DNA of 64,000 nt from assembly GCF_024494685.1 (NCBI RefSeq), contig NZ_JANHDM010000009.1, positions 1 to 64,000 on the forward strand, read 5' to 3'. Both the position numbers and the translations under genes were made by a program. How positions within the stretch are numbered: the stretch's first letter is position 1; each line of letters begins with the position of its first letter. Positions 41,806-50,334 of this stretch are shown piece after piece. The notes beneath the pieces were generated by a model. It was not told the DNA's origin. It was given only the letters and a program-made list of their open reading frames with translations, and did no database searches. The stretch is from Halorubrum rubrum. Lineage in GTDB: Archaea > Halobacteriota > Halobacteria > Halobacteriales > Haloferacaceae.

Positions 41806-42380
41806 CTAGAAACGCGGGAGACACGCCGGATGCCGACCGCACCGGCGACCCTGATCGCGACGACGACCGCCCCGACCGCGTCGCCGTCACCGGCACGCCG
41901 GGGACCGGGAAGTCGACCGCGACGGACCTCCTCGCCGACGAGTACGACGTGATCCACCTCAACGAGCGGATCAAGGGGAACGACGACCTCTGGACCGAGC
42001 GCGACGCCGAGCGCGACACCCTCGTCGCCGACCTCGACGCGGTTGCCGAGCACCTCGGCGACTGGACCGGCGTGCTCGACTCGCATCTGGCCCATCACTT
42101 CGAAGTCGACCGGGTCGTCGTCCTGCGCTGTCGTCCCGAAACCGTCGAGGAACGGCTCCGCGGCCGCGGCGAACCGGCGGCGACCGCGGCGGAGAACGCC
42201 GAGTCGGAGGCGCTCGACGTGATCCTCTCGGAGGCCGTCGCGGCACACGGCGCGGAGAACGTCTACGAGGTGGACACGACCGACCGGAAACCCGAGGCGG
42301 TCGCCGACGCGGTCCGCGCCGCGATCGAGGGCCGGATCGAACCGAGCGCCGGAGCCGTCGACTTCACCGACTACTTATGA
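41802..42380 (+). CDS. AK6/Fap7-type adenylate kinase family NTPase
   Basis: The 192-residue protein has a P-loop GTPGTGKST, then DVIHLNERIKGND, a VLDSHLAHHF segment (the Walker-B-like DxH motif of AK6/hCINAP) and VVLRCRPETVEERLRGRG. Eukaryotic and archaeal relatives combine adenylate kinase activity with a role in small-subunit rRNA maturation. An acidic 25-residue N-terminal extension (DADRTGDPDRDDDRPD) is unusual. The start is GTG in a GTGA overlap with hisC. Confidence 0.87.
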   Translation: MTRNAGDTPDADRTGDPDRDDDRPDRVAVTGTPGTGKSTATDLLADEYDVIHLNERIKGNDDLWTERDAERDTLVADLDAVAEHLGDWTGVLDSHLAHHFEVDRVVVLRCRPETVEERLRGRGEPAATAAENAESEALDVILSEAVAAHGAENVYEVDTTDRKPEAVADAVRAAIEGRIEPSAGAVDFTDYL

Positions 42381-42438
42381 GCCGGCCGGGCGTTGCGGAC
42401 GGTCGAACCATGTGTTCGTCGACGGGGGAGATCCGAGC

Positions 42439-43041
42439 GTGACGCTGGATCGGTTTCGGTCGGTCGCGGACCGTCTGCTCGGTCCGTGGGTACGAGCCGC
42501 CGACCGGCTTGGGCTCTCGCCCGATCAGGTGAGCGTGCTCGCGTTCGGCGCGGCCCTCCTCGCGGCCGGCGCGTTCGCGGTCGCGGACCCCGCGTTCTAC
42601 GTTCTCGGATCGCTTCTCGTGTTGCTCAACGGCTGGTTGGACCTCGTCGACGGCGCGCTCGCCCGCGAGCAGGCGGTCGCCTCGGACGGCGGCGACCTGT
42701 TGGATCACGTGCTCGACCGCTACGCCGACATCGCCGTCATCGCGGGGTTCACCGCCGGGATCGACGCGTACGCGGTGGGCTTTCTCGCGGTGACCGGCGT
42801 GTTGATGACGTCGTACATGGGGACTCAGATCCAGGCGGTCGGGATCGGTCGCGAGTACGGCGGACTGCTCGGACGCGCCGACCGCCTGGCGCTGATGGGG
42901 ATCGTGGGCGTCGTCGCCGCCGTCTACTCCGCCCCGATCGTCGCCGGGTTGAACGCGGTCGGCCTGTTGCTCGCCCTCTTCGCCGCCGTCGGCCACCTGA
43001 CCGCACTCCAGCGCTTTCTCGGCGCGTGGAGCGATTTATAA
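42439..43041 (+). CDS. CDP-alcohol phosphatidyltransferase
   Basis: The 200-residue integral membrane enzyme attaches a polar alcohol to a CDP-activated archaeal lipid. The CDP-OH signature is complete: DLVDGALAR, then G-DLLD-HVLD, with four conserved aspartates. About six membrane helices flank it. The alcohol could be glycerol phosphate, inositol phosphate or serine. The start may be the GTG at 42439 or a GTG at 42412. Part of its catalytic core (42676-42798) has a nearly identical stray copy at 45076-45198. Confidence 0.9.
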   Translation: MTLDRFRSVADRLLGPWVRAADRLGLSPDQVSVLAFGAALLAAGAFAVADPAFYVLGSLLVLLNGWLDLVDGALAREQAVASDGGDLLDHVLDRYADIAVIAGFTAGIDAYAVGFLAVTGVLMTSYMGTQIQAVGIGREYGGLLGRADRLALMGIVGVVAAVYSAPIVAGLNAVGLLLALFAAVGHLTALQRFLGAWSDL

Positions 43042-43069
43042 AGAGGAGACCGGCGTACGCGGGGCGTGC

Positions 43070-44242
43070 TTAGCAGACGAGGTTATTCGCGAACAGATTT
43101 TCGTCGCCGTCGTCGACCAGCTGCTCGCCGTCGTTCCCGCAGATGCGGTTTCTCGAGAGCCCGCTGTCGTCGGCGTTGATAACGAGACCGTCGCCCCCGT
43201 TGCCATTGATGTTGTTCTTCCGGAACGGAAAGCTGCTTCCGGCGAGGACGACGCCGTCGCCGTCGTTGCCCGTCGCGCGATTGAACTTGACCTTGGCGCC
43301 TGTGGATGCGACGCGGAACCCGCCGCCGCCGTTCGAGACGGCGACGTTGCGGAGGCAGTCGCGATCGACTCCGACGTCGAATCCGACGCCGTCGTTCGAC
43401 ACCGCTGCGTTCTTCGTGAACGTTCCGACCGACGCGTTGACGCCGTCACCTCCGTTTCCGACGAACGTGTTTCCGCTCACGCTCGCGACGTCTCCGCTAG
43501 AAGAGAGCCCGTGACTTCCGTTCCCGACGATTACGTTGCCGCTGAGTGTCGGCGTCGGCGCGTCCTCCAAGTCGATTCCCGCGCCGTCGGCGTTCGCGAC
43601 GTAGTTGTCCACGAACCGCACCCGGCCGTCGAACACGTTCGTCACTCCCACCGAAATCCCCGCCCCCCTCGCGGGACCCGTGACGAAGTTGTTCGATATT
43701 CTGTGAGAGCCCATCAGATCGTCATAGAACTGCATCGTCGCCGCAACGTTCCGGGCGAACACGTTGTCGGCTTGGTTCTCGAATATCTGCAGACCTCCCG
43801 CTATGGTGTTGTCCACCGCGCGCAGGCCGCCGACGGACTCGCTATTGAAACCCTGTATGACGTTGTTCCTGACAACTGAACCGGCCAAGTCGTCAATGCC
43901 AATACTCCCGTCCGGAAGGTGCAGATTCTGCAGCGTGAGATTCACGATACTCGGTCCGTCGTAGCTCCCTCCTCCGACGCCGCCGCCCGTGGTGGTGTAG
44001 CCGTTCCCGTCGATCGTCACGTCTTCGACGCCGGGTCTGATCCGGACTCGTCCGTCGAAGTCGGCGGTCTGGACGAACGTCGTCCCCGAATCATCCGGCG
44101 TGACGGTGATCGGCTCGCCGAACTCGACCGCACCGTCGGCGGCGCTCGCCGTCCCGACCAGTCCCATCGACGCGCCGACGCCCGCCGCGCTCGCTTTTAG
44201 TACGTCTCGCCTCGACGCGTCGTCCCTGAAGGATTCAAACAC
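43070..44242 (-). CDS. Tat-secreted right-handed beta-helix protein
   Basis: The 390-residue protein begins with a twin-arginine signal (DDASRRDVLKASAAGVG, cleavage near ASA-AD at ~35), so it is exported folded. The rest is a right-handed parallel beta-helix built from N-rich NosD/pectate-lyase-like turns such as GNGSHGLSSSGD, GNGGDGVNAS and NGNGGDGLVINADD. No catalytic residues are evident; it could be an adhesin or polysaccharide-active protein. The start is GTG at 44242, supported by a TATA box at 44261-44270. Confidence 0.87.
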   Translation of the reverse strand: MFESFRDDASRRDVLKASAAGVGASMGLVGTASAADGAVEFGEPITVTPDDSGTTFVQTADFDGRVRIRPGVEDVTIDGNGYTTTGGGVGGGSYDGPSIVNLTLQNLHLPDGSIGIDDLAGSVVRNNVIQGFNSESVGGLRAVDNTIAGGLQIFENQADNVFARNVAATMQFYDDLMGSHRISNNFVTGPARGAGISVGVTNVFDGRVRFVDNYVANADGAGIDLEDAPTPTLSGNVIVGNGSHGLSSSGDVASVSGNTFVGNGGDGVNASVGTFTKNAAVSNDGVGFDVGVDRDCLRNVAVSNGGGGFRVASTGAKVKFNRATGNDGDGVVLAGSSFPFRKNNINGNGGDGLVINADDSGLSRNRICGNDGEQLVDDGDENLFANNLVC

Positions 44243-44260
44243 AATTCTATATGTCTTCTA

Positions 44261-44270
44261 TACTATATTT
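44261..44270 (-). promoter_or_regulatory. TATA element of the beta-helix gene
   Basis: AAATATAGTA on the minus strand lies 19-28 bases before the GTG at 44242. The surrounding ~100 bases are strongly AT-rich. Confidence 0.5.
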
Positions 44271-44379
44271 TGTTAGTTTGTCCTTAGTGGATCGCTCAAC
44301 GGACAGCACGGAGGCGAATCAACGTCGTTCAACCGTGCGAAAAGGGCGCACACGCATCCGATAATCAAATATTTACCTG

Positions 44380-44560
44380 AATTGAGGCGCTAAGGCCCCT
44401 TCCTCAACGAACGAGCGAAGCGAGTGAGTAGGGAGGGGATACAGCGTTCACAAGAGCAGAGCTCTTGTGCGCGGACGAGACGCTGCGCGTCTCGTCAACG
44501 CCGCACGGTTCTCAAACACGTTCGACGCTCGGCCTACAGGCCCACGCAATCGAAACAACT
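44380..44560. other. Possible IS200/IS605-type end sequence upstream of RHH gene
   Basis: This part of a 318-bp gene-free stretch contains GAGGCGCTAAGGCCCC, a GAACGAGCGAAGCGAGTGAG block and two hairpins: AGAGCAGAGCTCTTGT and GACGAGACGCTGCGCGTCTCGTC (44473-44495). Similar AAGCGAGTGAGTAGGGAGG strings flank haloarchaeal TnpB elements in my memory. Ahead of it (44271-44379) is AT-rich DNA with no feature. Confidence 0.4.
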
Positions 44561-44710
44561 ATGCGCACAGATACGCATAATGCGTATGTAGTGAGGCGGA
44601 AGAACATCACCATCCGCGAAGACCAAGCCGAGTGGGTCGAGGAAAACCACCTCAACCTCTCGTCGTTCGTTCGCGGACAACTTGACGAACTCATCGAAGA
44701 ACGCTCGTGA
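44561..44710 (+). CDS. Small ribbon-helix-helix protein linked to tnpB
   Basis: The 49-residue protein reads MRTDTHNAYVVRRKNITIRED then QAEWVEENHLNLSSFVRGQL, a basic strand followed by two helices, the MetJ/Arc-like DNA-binding layout. Proteins like this precede tnpB in haloarchaeal IS200/IS605-type elements, by recollection. Its TGA overlaps the GTG of the tnpB remnant, as in an intact pair. It might still bind DNA although its partner is destroyed. Confidence 0.65.
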   Translation: MRTDTHNAYVVRRKNITIREDQAEWVEENHLNLSSFVRGQLDELIEERS

Positions 44711-44808
44711 ACTACAACTACAGGTATCGACTTCGACCGTCCGACGCTCTCGAAGAACAGTTAGCGTGGACTGTCGATGTTCCACTCGCGGACGGTGACG
44801 GATCGTAG
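44707..44808 (+). pseudogene. tnpB: TnpB (IS200/IS605 family) N-terminal remnant
   Basis: GTG at 44707 opens VNYNYRYRLRPSDALEEQLA then WTVD, which matches the extreme N-terminus of haloarchaeal TnpB/InsQ RNA-guided nucleases. After ~24 codons the similarity stops at about 44778, and the frame ends at 44806-44808 in unrelated DNA. RuvC and zinc-finger parts are absent, so there is no activity. Confidence 0.75.
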
Positions 44809-44886
44809 CGAACGGTCGAGCACGGTCACCCGCGAAGGAACTTTAAAAGCGTCCGGGCGGAGCTTCCCGGAGAGGAACTCCAAGAG

Positions 44887-45075
44887 CTTCCTGGCCCACG
44901 TCTCCGAGGAGACCACGAGGTGGTCGCCTGCGTACGTTCCCCGGTCGGTCCGCACGCGCACGCCGTCGCCGACGGGCTCCCAGTCGAGTACGCGTTCCCG
45001 AGCACGGACCGTTCCGCCGTGAGCCTGCGCGCGCCTGACGTGCGCCGTGCTCGCCCGCTCGATCGCGCACAGGAT
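44887..45075 (-). pseudogene. FAD-dependent oxidoreductase (sarcosine oxidase-like) fragment
   Basis: On the minus strand ~63 codons read AHVRRAQAHGGTVRARERVL then DWEPVGDGVRVRTDRGTYAG and DHLVVSSETWA. This matches the middle of monomeric sarcosine oxidase/DAO-family flavoproteins, just after the FAD-binding N-terminus. Both ends are missing: the right side runs into the phosphatidyltransferase copy and the left side ends at unrelated DNA. From 44809 to 44886 no gene is recognised. Confidence 0.65.
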
Positions 45076-45198
45076 GTCGCCTCGGACGGGGGCGATCTGC
45101 TGGATCACGTGCTCGACCGCTACGCCGACATCGCCGTCATCGCGGGGTTCTCCGCCGGGATCGACGCGTACGCGGTGGGCTTTCTCGCGGTGACCGGC
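45076..45198 (+). repeat. Duplicate of the phosphatidyltransferase core
   Basis: These 123 bp match 42676-42798 with four mismatches and no gap, in the same orientation. They correspond to about 41 codons from the CDP-OH motif onward. There is no start and no downstream part, so it is a non-functional fragment. The cupin gene ends 24 bp further right. Confidence 0.95.
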
Positions 45199-45221
45199 AG
45201 CTTCGCCGACGCGCGCTCGAC

Positions 45222-45767
45222 TCACTCCGGGCCGGGCGTGAGCCGGTCGACCGTCGCCCCGCAGGCCGTACACGAGAGCACGTAGTCGTCGCCGTCGACC
45301 TCGTAGGTTCGGTCGACCTTCGCGCCGCAGGCGGGACACGGCTCCTCGATGACCGCGCCGTCGTCGTCTTTCGGCGCACCGACGGCGATGACGTGGGCGG
45401 GCGTCTCCCCGACCGCGCGCGCCAGGTTCGTCGTCTCCGGCGGAACGAAGACCGCCTCGCCGGCCGTCACCGAGACGACGCCGTCTGCCAGTTCGACCGC
45501 GAGTTCCCCCTCGAGGACGTAGAACAGCTCCTCGTGGTTCGGGTGTCGGTGAGTGCCCCACGGGAGCCGTTGGCCGGGGTCGGCGACGTAGTAGTTGAAC
45601 CCGAACTCGGTCACGCCGAGGGCCTCGTCGACCTCCTTCTTGTGGCTGGTGGGGTTTGGCGCGTCCGGCAGCCCCTCGACGGCGACCTTCGTGACCTCGC
45701 CGTCGGTCGCGTCCGGGTCGCCGTCGATCGCGTCCGGATCATCGTCGGGTTCGTCGGAGTCCGTCAT
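45222..45767 (-). CDS. Cupin protein with C-terminal zinc ribbon
   Basis: The 181-residue protein has a single cupin barrel with metal-binding residues in THRHPNHEELFYVLEGE (two His and Glu) and a second motif around GEAVFVPPETTNLARAVG. A zinc ribbon CPACGAKV...CTACGATV follows at the C-terminus. The first ~25 residues are an Asp-rich low-complexity tail. Probably a small-molecule-binding or regulatory cupin; the substrate is unknown. Start ATG at 45767, divergent from the DUF7120-like gene. Confidence 0.83.
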   Translation of the reverse strand: MTDSDEPDDDPDAIDGDPDATDGEVTKVAVEGLPDAPNPTSHKKEVDEALGVTEFGFNYYVADPGQRLPWGTHRHPNHEELFYVLEGELAVELADGVVSVTAGEAVFVPPETTNLARAVGETPAHVIAVGAPKDDDGAVIEEPCPACGAKVDRTYEVDGDDYVLSCTACGATVDRLTPGPE

Positions 45768-45866
45768 GATCGGGGATCGACGCTCGCCGGCTTAAGACTC
45801 CCGCGCCGTCGATCCGACCACGGAGTCGATCTCGGTCGCCGAGACCGAGTCCGCCCCGGCCATCGA

Positions 45867-45876
45867 GTTTAAAAGT
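45867..45876 (+). promoter_or_regulatory. TATA element for leaderless gene at 45898
   Basis: AGTTTAAAAGT lies 22-31 bases before the ATG at 45898, giving a leaderless or nearly leaderless transcript. Confidence 0.6.
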
Positions 45877-45897
45877 ATCCGCCCGAAAGGGTGAGCC

Positions 45898-46134
45898 ATG
45901 CCGACCTTCGAACTGAACCTCTCGGACGACGTGTACGCCGATTTCCAGCAGCTCGCCGACTCCGAGTTCGTTACCGAAGAACAGGCCGCAGAGGAGCTGA
46001 TCGCCTCCGGTATCGAGGCGTACAACGTCAGCGTCGTCGACGACGACCCCCGCGACGAGATGCTCGACGGCGCGGAGAACAACATGTTCGACACCGCGGA
46101 GGATCCGGGCAGCCTCGAGGACGACCGGCTGTAG
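45898..46134 (+). CDS. Small RHH-like haloarchaeal protein (DUF7120-like)
   Basis: The 78-residue protein begins MPTFELNLSDDVYADFQQLA, a strand-helix pattern close to ribbon-helix-helix domains. A second helix (TEEQAAEELIASGIEAYN) and a disordered acidic tail follow. It is a conserved haloarchaeal family with no function I know of. It may be a DNA-binding or partner protein. It converges with the MFS gene. Confidence 0.7.
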   Translation: MPTFELNLSDDVYADFQQLADSEFVTEEQAAEELIASGIEAYNVSVVDDDPRDEMLDGAENNMFDTAEDPGSLEDDRL

Positions 46135-46163
46135 GCCGGATCCCTGGAGCCCGCTCCCTTCTC

Positions 46164-47348
46164 TCAGTACCCCAGCTCGAGCAGCCGGTTCGCCAGCAGC
46201 GTGACGAGCGCGAGCGTCATCACCGCCGCGAGCAGGCCGAACGCGACGGCCCACCCCGCGACGTCGGAGACCGCCCCGACGACGACGCTGCCCGACGCGC
46301 CGAACACCATGTAGACGGTGCGCACGAGCCCGAACCCGGCCCCGCGCTCGGCGTCCGAGAGCAGGTCCATGAACCGCGACTGGAGCGGGGCTCCCCACGA
46401 CATCGCCAGCCCGACGAGGAGGACGCCGGGAACGATGGGTGCGAGCCCGGACCCCTCGCGGGCCGCGACGACGAGGAGCGCGTACCCGACCACGCCGGAC
46501 GCCATCGTGAGAATCACGGTCTCGTCCCGGCCGATCCGGTCGGAGAGCGACCCGGTCAGCGGCTGGCTGCCGCCGTGGACGAGGAAGTACAGCGAGAACA
46601 GAAGCGCCGACAGCGCACCGGAGAGTCCGCCGCCGACCTCGAGGAACGTCGGCAGGAAGGAGGCGGTGGCCTGCCAGGTGAACGCGCCGAGCGTCGCCAG
46701 CCCGGTCGTGTAGAGGATCGACGGCCGCGAGAGCAGTTCGACGAGCGGGCCGACCGCGAACCGCTCGCGCATGGGCTGGTCGGGCCGGCGCGGTTCCGTC
46801 GGCCGGATCCGCCACGCGAACAGCGCGAACACGGGGACCGCGACGGCGACGCCGAGCAGGACGCCCGCGCGCCAGCCGTGACGCGCCCCGACGAGCGCGG
46901 CCGCGGGCGGGGCGGCGAGCCCGGCGATCGGGCCGCCGGCGACGTGGACGCCGATCGCACGCCCGATGTCGTCGAACTGTCGGGTCAGGAAGGTGGTCGC
47001 GACCGAGTAGTGGAGGCCGGCACCCGCACCGAGGACGACGGTGAACAGCACGAACGCGAGGATGGACGGCGAGGCGGCGATGAGCAGCGAGGCGACCGCG
47101 GTCGAGCCGACGGCGACGAGGATCACCGTTCGCTCGCCGTAGCGGTCGCCGAGGATTCCCGAGGGGAACTGCGAGAGCGCGTACGCGAGCCACATTCCCG
47201 AGAGCGCGAGCCCGACGGTCGCGTTCGTGACCTCGAAGGCGGCGGTGATCTCCGGGACGAGCGGGCTGATGGCCAGCCGAGCGACCATCGTCGCGGTGAA
47301 CGCGAGGGTACAGAGCCCGAGCGCCGTGTGTGCGTACCGCCAGTTCAC
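46164..47348 (-). CDS. Major facilitator superfamily transporter
   Basis: The 394-residue protein has twelve hydrophobic segments with the MFS signature between helices 2 and 3 (SGILGDRYGERTVIL) and its repeat in the second half (LTGSLSDRIGRDETVIL). The substrate is unknown; the size fits the drug/sugar-phosphate exporters. The start is GTG at 47348. Confidence 0.9.
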   Translation of the reverse strand: MNWRYAHTALGLCTLAFTATMVARLAISPLVPEITAAFEVTNATVGLALSGMWLAYALSQFPSGILGDRYGERTVILVAVGSTAVASLLIAASPSILAFVLFTVVLGAGAGLHYSVATTFLTRQFDDIGRAIGVHVAGGPIAGLAAPPAAALVGARHGWRAGVLLGVAVAVPVFALFAWRIRPTEPRRPDQPMRERFAVGPLVELLSRPSILYTTGLATLGAFTWQATASFLPTFLEVGGGLSGALSALLFSLYFLVHGGSQPLTGSLSDRIGRDETVILTMASGVVGYALLVVAAREGSGLAPIVPGVLLVGLAMSWGAPLQSRFMDLLSDAERGAGFGLVRTVYMVFGASGSVVVGAVSDVAGWAVAFGLLAAVMTLALVTLLANRLLELGY

Positions 47349-47499
47349 GGCCGCCCTACCGGACCCGTATCAAAGCGGGTTCCGATCTCGGCGGCGGTCG
47401 CCGGGATCGGCCTCCCCCGGTGGGGACTTCCCTGTTGGGGGCGCGATCCCGCGAGCACCCGTCAGGGCGCGAGACGGAACGCGAGGCAGTTACGAGCGG

Positions 47500-47635
47500 C
47501 ACGAGGGACGAACGGAGTGAGTCCCTCGATACGCGAGCGGCGAAGCCGCGAGCGCGAGCAACGAGGCCGGGGAGGCGTGAGCTGCGGGGCGGTCCCGTGA
47601 GCGGAGCGGGCTCGGGAACCTGCTACTCGTCGAAC
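47500..47635 (-). repeat. Weak partial copy of the dispersed element (copy D)
   Basis: AACGAGGCCGGGGAGGCGTGAGCTGCGG resembles GCGAGGTTGGGGAGGCGTGAGGTGCGG of copy C in the same orientation, flanked by similar short inverted repeats such as GAGCGGCGAAGCCGCGAGC. Only this block is convincing. It occupies the 293-bp gap between the MFS gene and map. Confidence 0.4.
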
Positions 47636-47641
47636 GTGGAT

Positions 47642-48553
47642 CTACCCGTCATCGAATCCGTGGATACCCGCCGTCGTCACCTCGACCCCGTCCTCGGTGA
47701 CGAGGATGGTGTGTTCCGCCTGGCTCACGAGCGCGTCGTCGGCCTCCTTGAGGACGGGGTAGCCCTTGACCACGTTCGCCTGTTTGAGCCGGCGTAGCGC
47801 CATCCCGGCGCGGTCGTCGGAGAGCCAGCGGGCGGCGAAGGGGAGCCCGTCGAACTCCCGGATCTCCTCGAGTACCTGTCGCGCCCTGCGGTCGCGGACG
47901 CTCCGCTCGCGTTCGAGTTCGAAGATCTCCTCGTCGGTTCCCTCGCCGACCTTGCCGCGGCCGTCGGTCGCGAACGGCTCGATGGCGACCGCCTGGCCGG
48001 GCTCCAGCTCGACGGAGCGGTCGACGCCGCGGTTGGGGACGTTCGGCCCCGTGTGGGCGTCGTACCGCTCGACGCCGTGTCCGGAGAGGTTCAACACCGG
48101 GGTGTAGCCGTACCCCCGGATCACGTCCTCGATCGCCCTCCCGACGACGCCCACCTCGACGCCGGGGCCCGCCTCGTCGATCGCGGCCTCCAGGGCCATC
48201 TCCGCGGCCTCAACGAGCTCGACGGTGCCGGTGTGGTCGACGGTGACTGCGGCGTCGGCGATGTAGCCGTCGACGTGGACGCCGACGTCGAGACACACCA
48301 TCTCCTCGCCGAACTCCGTCTCGTCGTCGCGGGACGGGGTCGCGTGCGAGGCCTCGGGACCGACGCTGAGGTTGACGGGGAACGCCAGCCCCGCCCCCTC
48401 CTCGCGAACGAAGTCCTCCACCCACTCGGCGACCTCGAGCTGCGTTCGGCCCGGCTCGACCATCGACCTGGCCTCGTTCATCGCCTCGACCAGCACCGCG
48501 CCGGCCTCCCGGTAGCTCTCGACCGCGTCGTCGTCGAGGGGTCCGTGACTCAT
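47642..48553 (-). CDS. map: Methionine aminopeptidase, type II
   Basis: The 303-residue enzyme removes the initiator methionine from nascent proteins. Five metal ligands of the M24A fold are recognisable: Asp in CLDVGVHVDGYIADAAV (two), His in NLSGHGVERYDAH, Glu in AIEPFATDGRG and a final Glu in TILVTEDGVEVT. The substrate-pocket histidine lies in EASHATPSRDD. The type II insertion domain (~155-240) is present. ATG at 48553 is preferred over the in-frame start at 48580. Confidence 0.93.
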   Translation of the reverse strand: MSHGPLDDDAVESYREAGAVLVEAMNEARSMVEPGRTQLEVAEWVEDFVREEGAGLAFPVNLSVGPEASHATPSRDDETEFGEEMVCLDVGVHVDGYIADAAVTVDHTGTVELVEAAEMALEAAIDEAGPGVEVGVVGRAIEDVIRGYGYTPVLNLSGHGVERYDAHTGPNVPNRGVDRSVELEPGQAVAIEPFATDGRGKVGEGTDEEIFELERERSVRDRRARQVLEEIREFDGLPFAARWLSDDRAGMALRRLKQANVVKGYPVLKEADDALVSQAEHTILVTEDGVEVTTAGIHGFDDG

Positions 48554-48715
48554 GGGTTCGGGTTCGTCGAGGGGCCGCAAAGAGGTTGCGGGAGCGGAAC
48601 GGTCGGCGGGCGACGCTCGCCTCTCCGCTCACTCGTCGCGGTTCGCCTCCCGCGGGCTCCGTCGAACTCCCGTTCTTGGGGCGTCTCTCAGTCCGAAACG
48701 ACCGGTCGCCGGAAC

Positions 48716-49025
48716 CTGCTTGTGGTACGGGTGTTTCAGTAGTGATCGGGGTGAGTAGAACGGGACCCTTGCTGTCGCGGTGACGATCCCCAAAGCCCCA
48801 GTCGCGAGGACTCGCGCGGCTCGCTGTGGTCCTCGTCACTCGCTCCGCTCGTTCCTGCGGTCCTTGCTTCGCCGGGCTTCGTCCTCGCGACTGCCCCTTT
48901 GAGTCCCACCCACCCCGCACCGCACCGCACCTCACGCCTCCCCAACCTCGCTGCTCACTGCGTTCGCAGCGTCCCTCGCGGGCTCCTCGTGCCCTGTCGG
49001 GCACTCGGAGGCGCGCCACCGCGAT
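48716..49025 (+). repeat. Dispersed hairpin-rich non-coding element, copy B
   Basis: It begins GCTTGTGGTACGGGTGTTTCAG and ends GGAGGCGCGCCACCGCG. It fills most of the 552-bp gap between map and purC. Together with copy C it defines the family: both start with GCTTGTNGTACGGGTGTTTCAGTAG, share a GCCGGGCTTCGTCCTCG block and TTTGAGTCCCACC, and end at GGCGCGCCACCGC. No ORF is credible. 48554-48715 and 49026-49105 show no other feature. Confidence 0.85.
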
Positions 49026-49105
49026 CAGTCGGTGTTTTGTCTGTACTGAACGATCGGGAGAGAGACTCATCGGGGGGGAACCGACTCGCTCCGACGAACG
49101 AGTCC

Positions 49106-50167
49106 CTACCCGTCCAGCGACCGGACGGCCGAGACCGCCTCGTCGACGGGGGGTGCGTCGAACCAGTCGGTCCCGGTGTAGGCGTTCGCGCCGGCGGCGT
49201 ACATCGCCGAGACCGTCTCGAGAACGTCGTCCGGTAGGTCGATCGGTCGCTCCTCGCAGAGTTCGCGCCAGTCGGCGAGGTCGCGGTCGGCGACCGCGGC
49301 CTTCGCCTCGCCGACCGCCGTGACCCACTCGGGGTCGACGCGTTTGTACCACTGGCGGACGACCTCCTTCGAGACCTGCTGGCCGTCGTAGGAGAACCGG
49401 TTCTCGTCGAAGGTGCCGACCACGTCGGCGACGCGGAGCTCCCCGTCGACGTAGAGACACTCGATCTTGCCGTCCTCGTGGACGAACCCGGCCGCCTCGG
49501 CGCGGTCGGTGACGACGCGGTTCACGTCGCGCGCGAGGTCGGCGAGCCGGTCGACGTCGGCCCGGCCGGCGATCCGGTCGGCCTCCTCGCGCGAGAGGTA
49601 GCGGTCCTGCTCCTCGTACTTCGTCGAGAACTCCACCACCGGCTCGGGGAGGTCCACGGACCCGTCCGGCCACTCCTCGAAGGGGAGGTCGAAGTCGGCG
49701 GGATCGCGTCGGCTCCGGAGGCTCGACCCCACGGGGACCGTGTTCCGGAAGACGACCTCCAGGGGGACGAGGTAGTTCTCCCCGCCCGCGGCGTGGAACG
49801 CGTCGTAGTCGTATCCCGCGTCGGGACCCGCGTACGGGAGGTCCGGCACCTGCGTCAACGCGATCGCCATCTCCGTCGGCGGCGCGTCGGCCTCGGCGAG
49901 CGGGACGACCGCGTCCTCGGGGTCGGTTCCCGACTCGACCGCGACGGGGTCGACGACGCCGCGGTAGTGAGTCGGGACGCCGGCGTCGGCCAGCCGCTCG
50001 AAGTTGAACGCGCCCATCGCGCAGAGGCTCGCGCCCTTGCGCGGGATCGCGTCGGGCATCCGTCCCCAGTCGAACACGGAATAGGCGTCGGTGAACGCGA
50101 ACCGGCCGCGGCCGAGGCCGTCGGCGGTCGCGGGCTCGACGACGCGGAACTCCTTGACGCTCGTCAT
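49106..50167 (-). CDS. purC: SAICAR synthetase
   Basis: The 353-residue enzyme couples CAIR with aspartate and ATP in purine synthesis. Landmarks include [24 protein letters not shown] (ATP-grasp-like start), [32 protein letters not shown], and the metal/nucleotide segment [29 protein letters not shown], followed by [11 protein letters not shown]. It is longer than bacterial PurC, as in other haloarchaea. Start ATG at 50167. Confidence 0.93.
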   Translation of the reverse strand: MTSVKEFRVVEPATADGLGRGRFAFTDAYSVFDWGRMPDAIPRKGASLCAMGAFNFERLADAGVPTHYRGVVDPVAVESGTDPEDAVVPLAEADAPPTEMAIALTQVPDLPYAGPDAGYDYDAFHAAGGENYLVPLEVVFRNTVPVGSSLRSRRDPADFDLPFEEWPDGSVDLPEPVVEFSTKYEEQDRYLSREEADRIAGRADVDRLADLARDVNRVVTDRAEAAGFVHEDGKIECLYVDGELRVADVVGTFDENRFSYDGQQVSKEVVRQWYKRVDPEWVTAVGEAKAAVADRDLADWRELCEERPIDLPDDVLETVSAMYAAGANAYTGTDWFDAPPVDEAVSAVRSLDG

Positions 50168-50334
50168 ACCGGATCCGCGACCGCCTCCCAAATGAAGCTT
50201 TCAGTTACGTGGTCACCTCGACGGCCCGCCGAGCCTATCGATCCGCATTCGTGGATCGCCTCGACGGATGAGCCGCCGTCGGGCCGGCCGTCGGCATCGA
50301 AAGGCCCTCACGCCTCCCCGTCGCAGGTGGGCGT

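Noticed and set aside
43042-45221. The two copies of the phosphatidyltransferase core considered as composite transposon ends or an integrated-element att pair
   Set aside because: They are direct, but 123 bp long, inside a coding gene rather than a tRNA, and no integrase or full transposase lies between them.
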